From Candidatus Omnitrophota bacterium (GTDB lineage: Bacteria > Omnitrophota > Gorgyraeia > Tantalellales > Tantalellaceae), in NCBI GenBank assembly GCA_014728045.1, contig WJMH01000015.1, positions 148,479 to 212,478 of the forward strand: DNA of 64,000 nt. Reading direction: 5' to 3'. The position numbers and the translations under genes are program-made. Below the pieces are notes generated by a model. It saw nothing but the letters and a program-made list of their open reading frames with translations, was not told where the DNA came from and ran no database searches. This document shows, piece after piece, positions 26,211 through 34,096 of the stretch; position 1 is the stretch's first letter; each line of letters opens with the position of its first letter.

Positions 26211-27239
26211 CTATCGGGAGAGATCCGGCCCCGCAGCTTTACGCAGCCTGTTCATTACGGCTCTTCCCAGACCCTTTTCGGAAATACCTTCAGCCACGAT
26301 AACATCCACTTTTTCCGCGTCGAATTCCCTAAGTATGTGGAAAAGCCTGGAAGCGCAGACGCGCGGCTCATCCCGGGGTCCCAGAACCTTGACATCGAAC
26401 GGTCCAAAGTCTCCGGCGTGTTCGGCAAGGGCCATGACGCCGACCCTTTTACCGCCCGATCTCGCCCGGGATAAAGCCTCGAGGGCCCTGTCCAACTGGC
26501 GGGAGCCTGGCTCCACCACGCGCACCGCGGCCCGTGGTGAATAATGCTGGGGATACTTTCCCGGCGTACTCTCCTCGTCGCCGGCTCCTACGGTTACCTC
26601 CGTATCGCCCAATACGTCGCGGATGTCTTCAAGGTCTATCCCGCCGGGTCTCAAGAGCAGCACCTCATCTTCCATGAACTCGACTACGGTGGATTCGACC
26701 CCAATATCCGTCTTTCCCCCGTCAAGCACCAGGTCTATGCGTCCCCGGAGGTCCTCGATGACATGGGAGGCGCTTGTCGGGGAGGGACGTCCGAACAGGT
26801 TAGCCGAAGGCGCGGCTATCGGCACTGCCGCCACTTCTATGAGTTTCCTGGCGATGGGATTGGAGGGCATGCGTATCGCGACCGTCTCGAGCCCGGTCGT
26901 GACTATATCCGGCACCTTTTCGGATTTTCTGAGGACTACGGTAAGCGGACCGGGCCAGAACCGTCCAAGGAGTTTTTCCGCTCTGGCGGGGATTTCCCCG
27001 GATAATTCGTGAACCTCCTCCATGCGCGATATATGCACGATAAGCGGGTCGTCAAGAGGGCGTCTTTTCGCTTCGAATATGCCTGTTACCGCGTCAGGAT
27101 CGAGCGCGTTGGCGCCGAGACCGTACACGGTCTCGGTCGGGAACGCGACAAGCCCCCTGCCGGTAATGACCCGTGCGGCCTCTTTTATAAGAGAAAGGTC
27201 TATTTTCCGTGGATCGATCTTGAGTACGCGGGGTTTCAT
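26211..27239 (-). CDS. sua5: Threonylcarbamoyl-AMP synthase, Sua5 type
   Basis: 342 residues. It makes threonylcarbamoyl-AMP for the t6A37 modification of tRNAs reading ANN codons. The YrdC domain (about 15-205) has Gly-Leu-Val-Ala-Phe-Pro-Thr-Glu-Thr-Val-Tyr-Gly-Leu-Gly, Lys-Arg-Arg-Pro and Ala-Pro-Ser-Ala-Asn. A His-Tyr-Ser-Pro-Arg-Ala linker leads to the C-terminal Sua5 domain (about 240-335), so it is the long form. The ATG directly follows the purC stop codon with no gap. Confidence 0.95.
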   Translation of the reverse strand: MKPRVLKIDPRKIDLSLIKEAARVITGRGLVAFPTETVYGLGANALDPDAVTGIFEAKRRPLDDPLIVHISRMEEVHELSGEIPARAEKLLGRFWPGPLTVVLRKSEKVPDIVTTGLETVAIRMPSNPIARKLIEVAAVPIAAPSANLFGRPSPTSASHVIEDLRGRIDLVLDGGKTDIGVESTVVEFMEDEVLLLRPGGIDLEDIRDVLGDTEVTVGAGDEESTPGKYPQHYSPRAAVRVVEPGSRQLDRALEALSRARSGGKRVGVMALAEHAGDFGPFDVKVLGPRDEPRVCASRLFHILREFDAEKVDVIVAEGISEKGLGRAVMNRLRKAAGPDLSR

Positions 27240-28145
27240 CTACTGTAAATCTTTGCCGGTAAGTATCTTGTAAGCCTGAATGTATTTCTCGCGTGTCCTG
27301 GTGACTATCTCATCCGGAAGTTCAGGCCCCGGAGGGGTTTTATCCCAGTCTATGGTCTCAAGATAATCCCTCACGAACTGTTTATCGAAACTCTTCTGGG
27401 GTCTTCCCGGCTGGTAGTCATCCACGGGCCAGAACCTGGAGGAATCCGGCGTGAGCGCTTCATCCATAAGGATGATCTTATCACCTATCCGGCCGAACTC
27501 GAACTTGGTATCGGCTATTATGATGCCCTTTTCGCGGGCGTATTCGCTGGCCTTGGTATAGATCTCTATGCTCTTCCGCTTGAGAAGCTCAAAGACCTCT
27601 TCGCCGACAGTCTCTTTCATCTCATCCTGTGAAATGTTCTCGTCGTGCCCGGACTCGGCTTTTGTGGAAGGAGTGAATATGGGTCGCTCAAGTTTATCGC
27701 TGAGGCGAAGCCCTTCGGGCAGCTTTATCCCGGAAACCTCGCCCGTCTTCTGGTAATCTTTCCATCCGGAACCTGAGATATAACCCCTTACGATGCATTC
27801 GACCGGTACCGGTTCAGCTTTTCTGACGAGCATGGACCTTCCCGCGAGGTCTTCCCTGTAAGAGGCGAGTTCCTTCTTCTGTTCAATGATACTGTCCACG
27901 TCAACGGTGATCATATGGTTGTCCATGATATCCCTTGTAAAATCGAACCAGAAGGCCGATATCATGTTAAGGACCTTTCCCTTCTCCGGTATACCGTTTG
28001 ACATGATCACGTCGAAAGCGGATATCCTGTCGGTTACCACGAAAAGCAGTTCATCCCCCAGATCATACACGTTACGGACCTTACCCTCCTTGAAAAGGGG
28101 CACTCCGGCCAAGTCCATCTTAAGCAGTGTTTTCGCAGTTTCCAT
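27240..28145 (-). CDS. purC: Phosphoribosylaminoimidazole-succinocarboxamide synthase
   Basis: 301 residues from the ATG at 28145 (AAAGGAG seven bases before). A longer frame to 28226 would run into pckG. It joins CAIR and aspartate using ATP to make SAICAR, step 8 of purine synthesis. Motifs: Glu-Gly-Lys-Val-Arg-Asn-Val-Tyr-Asp-Leu near 17, Ser-Ala-Phe-Asp-Val near 41, Pro-Val-Glu-Cys-Ile-Val-Arg-Gly-Tyr near 105, and Asp-Thr-Lys-Phe-Glu-Phe-Gly near 200. Larger than the 237-residue E. coli enzyme, matching the longer yeast-type class. It lies between pckG and sua5 in one operon. Confidence 0.95.
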   Translation of the reverse strand: METAKTLLKMDLAGVPLFKEGKVRNVYDLGDELLFVVTDRISAFDVIMSNGIPEKGKVLNMISAFWFDFTRDIMDNHMITVDVDSIIEQKKELASYREDLAGRSMLVRKAEPVPVECIVRGYISGSGWKDYQKTGEVSGIKLPEGLRLSDKLERPIFTPSTKAESGHDENISQDEMKETVGEEVFELLKRKSIEIYTKASEYAREKGIIIADTKFEFGRIGDKIILMDEALTPDSSRFWPVDDYQPGRPQKSFDKQFVRDYLETIDWDKTPPGPELPDEIVTRTREKYIQAYKILTGKDLQ

Positions 28146-28159
28146 ACTCGTCTCCTTTG

Positions 28160-30058
28160 TTACTGTGATTCGCTCTTCTTCTCGAACACGAAAGGCGAGA
28201 CATAATCGCCGTGCTTTTTCCTGCATTCCTCCAGTCTCTTCTTCTGCTCCTCCATGGTCTTCAAGAAGATATGCGGGGTATCGAAGACTTTCGTGTGATA
28301 TATGTTCATTATTCTTTCCTTCTTGGCCAGGCGTTCCGGTATCCTCAGGGTGAACTGCTCTTCGTACTGGGCCTTGGTGTAATCATCGCCGATAACTTCC
28401 TTGAACAGCCCGAGAAGGTCCTCGTATCTGGGGATGTATCCGCACGGGGTTTTTATCGCCTCGGCTTCGCCATTGACGCGCAGTTCCATCCATTTGACCC
28501 AGACATGCTTGTCCTTTATGCTGTTAAGGTACTTACCGTCCTTGCCCTTGAGGAAATAATTAACATGGAAAATAAGAGGAGGATTCTCGACCCCCTTGAC
28601 TATATCGAGGTTGTTCTGTATATACCTGCCTATCGGTATCGACAAAAAGTCAAGGTTGGCCATGAGGTTGAACTTTCGTACGCCCTCCTGGCCCAGCGTC
28701 GCGGCAGTGGTCTCGGATTCTATGGTCGCCGCCTGGGTGAGTATACCGTGCTCCCAGTTAAATGACTGTTCCACGGGCATATTGGTATCGGAATCCCTCC
28801 CGCCGTATATTATCCCCCCGACTTCCACGCCTTCGGGATTTTCAATATTTTCATCACAGTTGTTCAGTTCGCCTATCCTTATGGTATAACGGGCGTTCTT
28901 GTGAGCGTAGGGCACCTGCCTGTCATCGGGACCCTTCTTTCCCTGGAACCATTCGCCGGAGAAGTTGACGCCTTCTTCGGGAGCGGGCCGCCCGTCGCCC
29001 AGCCATCTCGGATCGTTGTTGTTATCGACCAGTACGTTGGAGAAGATGATCTCCCCCGGGGAGGTAAGAGCCTCGAATATCGCCGGGTCGTTCTTCCTGC
29101 TGACGTCCTGGATTATGCCGAAAATCCCCTTTTCCACGTTCACCGACCGTATTTTGCCCTCAACGTTACGGATATAAGCGATATCATCGCCGATGATGCG
29201 TTCGCCCTCAAGCATGGCCGTCGCGGTCTTGCCACAGGCGCTCGGGAAGGAGCCTGTGAAGTAAGTGAGTCTTTTCCTGTCGGGTCCGTAGACGCCCATA
29301 ACGAACATGTGTTCGGTGAGCCACCCTTCCTCGGAGGCCCTTTTTATGGCAAGCCGCATGGCCAGTTTCTTAAGACCGACCGTGTTACCCGCGTACTGTG
29401 TGTTGGTGCTGTAGACCATTTCCTCCGAAAGGTCTATGTAAACGCGTCGGTTATATACGTCCTTGCTGACCCCGTCCTCAAGCTTGCCGGCACTGTGCAG
29501 AAAGCGGAAGAACCTGCCGGAATCTCCCAGCTTACGGAACTGTTCATAACCGCTCCGGTACAAGATGCTTTCCGAATGCGCTACATAGGTCGAATCGGTT
29601 ATCTGTACTGCCGAGATGGAAAATACCGAATCGGTCGGCCCCAGGCAGAAGAAACCGACATACATCTGCTTACCTTTCATGGACCCCTTTAAAAGCTCGT
29701 GCACCTCTTTAAGGCCCTTTTCCCGGTCTTCTGACTTGATGTCCGAACCCAGCACCTCATCAGGCCTCAACAGGTATTTCGTGTTGGCCTTGTCCCTCGC
29801 TTGATCGAAATATCCGTCGAAATGAACGGTATGACCTTCGGTGGACAGCTTCTTCTCCTCTCCCAGCTGGATCGCGCGATTACGAAGGTACTCGGCGTCC
29901 TCGGGAGAATCAGTCCTCACGAAGACCGAATCGGGCTGGCAAAGTTCCACGTATTTAGCCACAAATTCGTGCATTTTCGGGTTATCAAGCTCCTCCAGTT
30001 TCCTGAAGTTCTCTTCGCCGCATTTATCAAGCAATAGTTCTTTATATTCAGCTTTCAT
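28160..30058 (-). CDS. pckG: Phosphoenolpyruvate carboxykinase (GTP)
   Basis: 632 residues. It interconverts oxaloacetate and PEP with GTP/GDP, for gluconeogenesis or anaplerosis. It carries Phe-Pro-Ser-Ala-Cys-Gly-Lys-Thr at about 272-279, the P-loop with the reactive Cys of the GTP class, and Gly-Asp-Asp-Ile-Ala. The GTP-binding end includes Phe-Asn-Trp-Glu-His-Gly, and the length is normal for the class. Some loops near 380-440 look family-divergent. With pyruvate:ferredoxin oxidoreductase and the pyrophosphatase it suits an anaerobe economising on ATP. First gene of pckG-purC-sua5. Confidence 0.93.
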   Translation of the reverse strand: MKAEYKELLLDKCGEENFRKLEELDNPKMHEFVAKYVELCQPDSVFVRTDSPEDAEYLRNRAIQLGEEKKLSTEGHTVHFDGYFDQARDKANTKYLLRPDEVLGSDIKSEDREKGLKEVHELLKGSMKGKQMYVGFFCLGPTDSVFSISAVQITDSTYVAHSESILYRSGYEQFRKLGDSGRFFRFLHSAGKLEDGVSKDVYNRRVYIDLSEEMVYSTNTQYAGNTVGLKKLAMRLAIKRASEEGWLTEHMFVMGVYGPDRKRLTYFTGSFPSACGKTATAMLEGERIIGDDIAYIRNVEGKIRSVNVEKGIFGIIQDVSRKNDPAIFEALTSPGEIIFSNVLVDNNNDPRWLGDGRPAPEEGVNFSGEWFQGKKGPDDRQVPYAHKNARYTIRIGELNNCDENIENPEGVEVGGIIYGGRDSDTNMPVEQSFNWEHGILTQAATIESETTAATLGQEGVRKFNLMANLDFLSIPIGRYIQNNLDIVKGVENPPLIFHVNYFLKGKDGKYLNSIKDKHVWVKWMELRVNGEAEAIKTPCGYIPRYEDLLGLFKEVIGDDYTKAQYEEQFTLRIPERLAKKERIMNIYHTKVFDTPHIFLKTMEEQKKRLEECRKKHGDYVSPFVFEKKSESQ

Positions 30059-30120
30059 ATCGATCCGGCCTTTCTTTTTTGGGGTAAACCACCTATAAAA
30101 AGTTAAAATTTGACTCTATA

Positions 30121-30129
30121 TGTTATAAT
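30121..30129 (+). promoter_or_regulatory. Extended -10 promoter element for nfi
   Basis: TGT followed by TATAAT (30124-30129) forms an extended -10 with no clear -35 at the right spacing. A leader of about 30 bases without a Shine-Dalgarno sequence would precede the ATG at 30168. Confidence 0.5.
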
Positions 30130-30167
30130 ATTGTGGTTAGGGTGTCAAATACAATAAGTTTACCGTC

Positions 30168-30836
30168 ATGCGATACACTGATCTTCATAAATGGGACGTA
30201 TCCCCCAAGGAAGCGGTACTGATCCAGAAGAAAATACGCGATCGGATACTACTGAAACCGCTGGAAATGGACAAGATCCACCTGATAGCGGGAGTGGATG
30301 TTTCGGTCAAAGAGGGTTTCTCCAAAGCGGCGATCGTGGTGCTCTCCTATCCCGGATTGGAAAAACTCGAGCAGGTCACTCGGAAACGGAAGACATCTTT
30401 CCCCTACGTCCCGGGGCTACTCACCTTCAGAGAAGGCCCCGTCATACTGGAATGCCTGGAGACTCTCAGTGTCGAGCCTGATCTATTCATCTTCGACGGA
30501 CAGGGCCTGGCACATCCGCGCAGAACCGGACTTGCTTCGCACATGGGGGTTATAATTGGTAAACCCAGCATAGGCTCCGCCAAGAGCCACCTTTACGGCG
30601 ATTTCACGCCACCCGGAACTGAAAGAGGCGACCGTTCGATCATTACCGATACCGACGGCACCCCCCTTGGGGCGGTTCTGCGCACACGCAGGGCAACCAA
30701 ACCCGTCTATGTTTCACCGGGGAACTTAAGCGACATAAATACGTCGGTAGAGATGATACTTTCCTGTTCGCCGAGATATAAGATACCCGAACCGATACGG
30801 GCGGCGCACCAGGCCGCCTCGCTGGTAAGGAAGTAG
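30168..30836 (+). CDS. nfi: Endonuclease V
   Basis: 222 residues. It cuts DNA one nucleotide 3' of deoxyinosine to start repair of deaminated adenine. Visible motifs: Ile-Ala-Gly-Val-Asp-Val-Ser (catalytic Asp near 44), Tyr-Val-Pro-Gly-Leu-Leu-Thr-Phe-Arg-Glu (Glu near 90), Phe-Asp-Gly-Gln-Gly-Leu-Ala-His-Pro-Arg (Asp near 109) and a final Pro-Glu-Pro-Ile-Arg-Ala-Ala-His. All expected acidic residues and the Tyr-Val-Pro-Gly wedge are present. Stands alone between two promoters. Confidence 0.95.
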   Translation: MRYTDLHKWDVSPKEAVLIQKKIRDRILLKPLEMDKIHLIAGVDVSVKEGFSKAAIVVLSYPGLEKLEQVTRKRKTSFPYVPGLLTFREGPVILECLETLSVEPDLFIFDGQGLAHPRRTGLASHMGVIIGKPSIGSAKSHLYGDFTPPGTERGDRSIITDTDGTPLGAVLRTRRATKPVYVSPGNLSDINTSVEMILSCSPRYKIPEPIRAAHQAASLVRK

Positions 30837-30841
30837 CACAC

Positions 30842-30870
30842 TTGTCTTTTACGGCCTTTGATTATATAAT
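30842..30870 (+). promoter_or_regulatory. Promoter for the lipoprotein-EF-P operon
   Basis: TTGTCT (30842-30847), 17 bases, TATAAT (30865-30870). It starts six bases after the nfi stop codon and would drive the lipoprotein and the EF-P-like gene. Confidence 0.7.
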
Positions 30871-30912
30871 TGTGATACGGCAGGTTGCACACCCAAAAAA
30901 GAAAGGTTTTCT

Positions 30913-31326
30913 ATGAAAAGAACTCTACTGGCGGTTTTACTGGCCGCGCTCATCACATCCGGTTGTTCCAGCATACAAACGGATATAGGAACGTTCATGG
31001 GCCAGGGGCCCAGAGACCTGCAAAAAGCCAGGTCAAAAGGAAGCAGCCGCCTATACGCTCTCCCTTACCAAGAGGCTTTCGGGAACGTCGAATCGCTGAT
31101 AAAATCCCAGGGCCTCAAGATATACCAGTTGGACAGAGAACGTGGTTATATCGTGGTCATCGGCCTGCCCCGGCAGACGGACACGACCCGCGTGGGCATT
31201 TTCTTCGACGCTGAGGGCGAGGAAAAGACCAGGATCACTTTAAGCTCACTGAGCAGCTCAGCGCTGGTAAAGGCCGAGAACATGATCTTCGGCAGCATAA
31301 AAAGCGATGTGGTCATAATCGATTAG
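30913..31326 (+). CDS. Small lipoprotein of unknown function
   Basis: 137 residues. A lipoprotein signal (Lys-Arg, hydrophobic core, then Thr-Ser-Gly-Cys with the lipidated Cys near 18) is clear. The mature part has an alpha/beta pattern: Tyr-Ala-Leu-Pro-Tyr-Gln-Glu-Ala-Phe-Gly-Asn-Val, a helix, and strands ending Thr-Arg-Ile-Thr-Leu-Ser-Ser-Leu. This looks like a small DUF3568-like or BON-like envelope domain; that is only an impression. It is 22 bases upstream of the EF-P-like gene in the same operon. Confidence 0.8.
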   Translation: MKRTLLAVLLAALITSGCSSIQTDIGTFMGQGPRDLQKARSKGSSRLYALPYQEAFGNVESLIKSQGLKIYQLDRERGYIVVIGLPRQTDTTRVGIFFDAEGEEKTRITLSSLSSSALVKAENMIFGSIKSDVVIID

Positions 31327-31348
31327 CCGCCAGGGGAAGGAGCTCATC

Positions 31349-31909
31349 ATGAAACAGGCAGCAGATGTCAAAGTCGGCAATCTCCTTTTGATAGAGGGCA
31401 GGATCTACAAGGTCGAGGAGGTCGAGGTCAAGGGGTCCGCAAAAGTCCATAAAACGGTGAACCTCAAGATGCGCGACATTCTCGAAGGCAAATACATGGA
31501 ACACACTTACCAGCAGGAAGACAAACTTGAAGAAGCCGACGTAAAGAACCACAAGGCCCTTTATTCGTATACCGACGGCAACAGTTATTTCTTCATAGAC
31601 GAGGAAACTTACGAGAACTACGAGGTAAGCTCCGACATCATCGGGGACAAGGCCGTCTTTCTGAAGGAGAACGAGAAATACCAGGTAAGTATATATGAAG
31701 GCCGCCCCATAGATGTCATATTCCCCGGAAGGATACGCCTCAAGGTAAGGACCGCCCCGCCCGGTCTCCACGGCCAGGATGTTACCACCTACAAGCAGGT
31801 GACCCTGGAGAACGGCATGGAGATAGACACTCCCCAGTTCATCGAAGAAGGCGACGTCGTCGAGGTTGATACTGAAACGGGAAAGTACATAGACCGGGTC
31901 CAGGACTAG
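31349..31909 (+). CDS. Elongation factor P-like protein with atypical tip loop
   Basis: 186 residues with three beta-barrel domains: KOW-like (1-64), OB (about 65-127) and a C-terminal OB (128-186), the normal EF-P size. It relieves ribosomes stalled on poly-proline. The tip loop of domain I, where E. coli EF-P has Pro-Gly-Lys-Gly, reads Lys-Gly-Ser-Ala-Lys-Val-His-Lys here. A lysine is available, but the usual context for beta-lysylation is absent; it may belong to an EF-P-like (YeiP-like or other) branch. AAGGAG precedes the ATG. Its stop codon is one base from that of lplA on the other strand. Confidence 0.88.
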   Translation: MKQAADVKVGNLLLIEGRIYKVEEVEVKGSAKVHKTVNLKMRDILEGKYMEHTYQQEDKLEEADVKNHKALYSYTDGNSYFFIDEETYENYEVSSDIIGDKAVFLKENEKYQVSIYEGRPIDVIFPGRIRLKVRTAPPGLHGQDVTTYKQVTLENGMEIDTPQFIEEGDVVEVDTETGKYIDRVQD

Positions 31910-31910
31910 A

Positions 31911-32636
31911 TCAGAACGCGTAATTCCATTCTCTGAGCGAATATTTCTCTTTTGCCAGGCACCTGAGCTCTTTTTCGTCCTGTTCACTTAGCTTGTGGGT
32001 GCCCCCAAAGGGACTGAAGGCGCTTTTTATCACTTCAGCCGCTTCACCGGGCCCTACGGGCACATTTACAAGAAATTCATCATGCGCCCTTCTCTCTCTG
32101 TAAGAAGGTTCCCTCAGTGGATGCTTTAGATAGGAACTGACCCTTGAAGTATCAAGGCCATATAAAAAAGTGCCGTGGATCAGAAAAAATATCTTCTTCC
32201 GCGCCTGGGCGTTACCCGAGACCTTCCTGCCGCCCAGTGCGAGGTCGCAGAGCGGCATGAACTGGATGTCAAGACCCTTTAGCCGGAACTTATCAGCGAT
32301 CCGGCCCAGGACAACACGGTAAGAAGAATTGATATCATTATATTCCTCCTGAAAGGAGTATGGCAAAACCAGTGAGAAGTTCAGGCACCCCGGCCCCTGA
32401 AGCACGCTTCCTCCCCCGGAAGTGCGCCGAATGATCTTGACCTTGTCCCTCTGGCAGTTATCAAGCTCGCATTCCTGACGGATCCGGCCGGACCTTCCCA
32501 CCACAACGAAATATTCATCCGACTGCCAGAGCCTTAAGGAGGGTCCGGCTTTACCCTCTTCGGCCTGAAGAAGAAGCATTTCGTCCAGGGCGATGTTCTC
32601 TTCGGGGGTATCGCAGCGAAAATTTACGATCTTCAT
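31911..32636 (-). CDS. lplA: Lipoate-protein ligase A family protein
   Basis: 241 residues. It attaches lipoate (or octanoate) to lipoyl-domain lysines such as that of GcvH, encoded in the same operon. Motifs: Arg-Arg-Thr-Ser-Gly-Gly-Gly-Ser-Val at about 69-77, Gly-Arg-Lys-Val-Ser-Gly-Asn-Ala-Gln (the lipoyl-AMP lysine) near 137, and His-Gly-Thr-Phe-Leu-Tyr near 155. It lacks the C-terminal accessory domain of E. coli LplA, so it may need a partner or act as an octanoyltransferase of the LipM type. The start overlaps the gcvPB stop by 4 bases. Confidence 0.88.
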   Translation of the reverse strand: MKIVNFRCDTPEENIALDEMLLLQAEEGKAGPSLRLWQSDEYFVVVGRSGRIRQECELDNCQRDKVKIIRRTSGGGSVLQGPGCLNFSLVLPYSFQEEYNDINSSYRVVLGRIADKFRLKGLDIQFMPLCDLALGGRKVSGNAQARKKIFFLIHGTFLYGLDTSRVSSYLKHPLREPSYRERRAHDEFLVNVPVGPGEAAEVIKSAFSPFGGTHKLSEQDEKELRCLAKEKYSLREWNYAF

Positions 32637-34096
32637 TTTTCTTTGCGGTCCGGATCAAAACAGAGGTCCATGTCCTTGGCTGCCTTCACTTCGTTCAAAC
32701 GACCGACCGGTGTCGTGGCGGGATATTGTTTGAAAGATGCCGGGTCCCGCTCGGCCAAATCCGCCAGGCGCAGCATGACCTCGATGAACCTGTCCAGGGT
32801 CTCCTTGGATTCGGTCTCTGTGGGTTCGATCATCATCGCTTCCTTGACGATCAGGGGAAAATACACCGTCGGCGGATGTATGCCCTCGTCGATAAGGGCC
32901 TTGGCTATATCCAGCGCCCTCACGCCTTTTTCCGCCTGGCGCGAAGCAGAGACAACGAACTCATGCAGGCATCCTTCCTGATAAGGTATCTGGTACTTCT
33001 GCGTGAGCTTGCTGAGCAGGTAATTGGCATTAAGCGCGGCATTCTCACTGACCTCAATGAGTCCCTCCCTTCCCAGAAGGAGTATGTACGCGTACGCCTT
33101 CAGCATTACCGCGAAATTACCGTAAAACGGCGATATATAGCCTATGGATAAAGGCCTGTCGTAATCAAGCGCGAAAGTGCCGTCCTTTCTCTTGATCACG
33201 CGCGAAGTAGGCAGAAACGGCGCCAGGTGTTCCTTGACGCCCACCGGCCCTGATCCGGGCCCGCCGCCACCGTGGGGGGTGGCGAACGTCTTGTGCAGAT
33301 TAAGATGCACGACATCGAAACCCAGGTCGCCGGGCCGTGCCTTGCCAAGTATGGCGTTCAGGTTAGCCCCGTCATAATACATCAGGGCGCCGGCTTCGTG
33401 AGCGATATCGGTGATCTCTTTTATATGGGGATTGAAAACACCCGCCGTATTCGGGCAGGTGAGCATCACCGCGGCGACCTCACCGGTAAGCATTCTCTTG
33501 AACTCGGAAAGCGACATTATCCCTTTTTCATCGGAGGGGACCGGTTTTACCTCGTATCCGGCTATAGCCGCCGTGGCGGGGTTGGTCCCGTGGCCCGAAT
33601 CGGGTATGAGCACGTATTTCCTGTTATTGCCGAGGTGCCTGTGGTACGCGGCGATTATCATTATACCGGTAAGCTCACCGTGGGCACCTGCCATGGGATG
33701 GGTCGTGAACTCGTCCATCCCGGTTATCTCACAGAGCGCGTTCTCCAGGTTGCTTATTATCTCCAGAGCCCCCTGCGTGAGCATGCCCCCCTTTATAAGC
33801 TGGGGCTGTAAAGGATGCAGGGAAGTGAATTCTTCAAGCGAGGCTATCTTTTCAGTGAACTTGGGGTTGTACTTCATCGTGCATGACCCCAGCGGATAAA
33901 AATGGGAATCCACCCCGAAATTCATCTTGGAAAGGTTCGTGAAGTGGCGCACTACCTGGGGCTCGGATACACAGGGAAGCTCCGCGTCCTTTTCCCTGGT
34001 GAACCTCTCGTCCACCTTGACCCGTGTGGGAACATCGCTCGAAGGCAGCGATACTCCCGTGCGTCCCTCTTTTGATCTTTCGAATATCAGCTCCAT
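32633..34096 (-). CDS. gcvPB: Glycine decarboxylase P-protein, subunit 2 (catalytic)
   Basis: 487 residues. With GcvPA it decarboxylates glycine and passes the aminomethyl group to lipoyl-GcvH. The PLP lysine lies in Asn-Leu-His-Lys-Thr-Phe-Ala-Thr-Pro-His near 269-278, followed by a Gly-Gly-Gly-Gly-Pro-Gly loop. Gly-Ser-Cys-Thr-Met-Lys-Tyr-Asn-Pro near 69-77 is the usual N-terminal signature. This split P-protein form is typical of anaerobes and thermophiles. It overlaps gcvPA by 10 bases and lplA by 4. Confidence 0.97.
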   Translation of the reverse strand: MELIFERSKEGRTGVSLPSSDVPTRVKVDERFTREKDAELPCVSEPQVVRHFTNLSKMNFGVDSHFYPLGSCTMKYNPKFTEKIASLEEFTSLHPLQPQLIKGGMLTQGALEIISNLENALCEITGMDEFTTHPMAGAHGELTGIMIIAAYHRHLGNNRKYVLIPDSGHGTNPATAAIAGYEVKPVPSDEKGIMSLSEFKRMLTGEVAAVMLTCPNTAGVFNPHIKEITDIAHEAGALMYYDGANLNAILGKARPGDLGFDVVHLNLHKTFATPHGGGGPGSGPVGVKEHLAPFLPTSRVIKRKDGTFALDYDRPLSIGYISPFYGNFAVMLKAYAYILLLGREGLIEVSENAALNANYLLSKLTQKYQIPYQEGCLHEFVVSASRQAEKGVRALDIAKALIDEGIHPPTVYFPLIVKEAMMIEPTETESKETLDRFIEVMLRLADLAERDPASFKQYPATTPVGRLNEVKAAKDMDLCFDPDRKEK

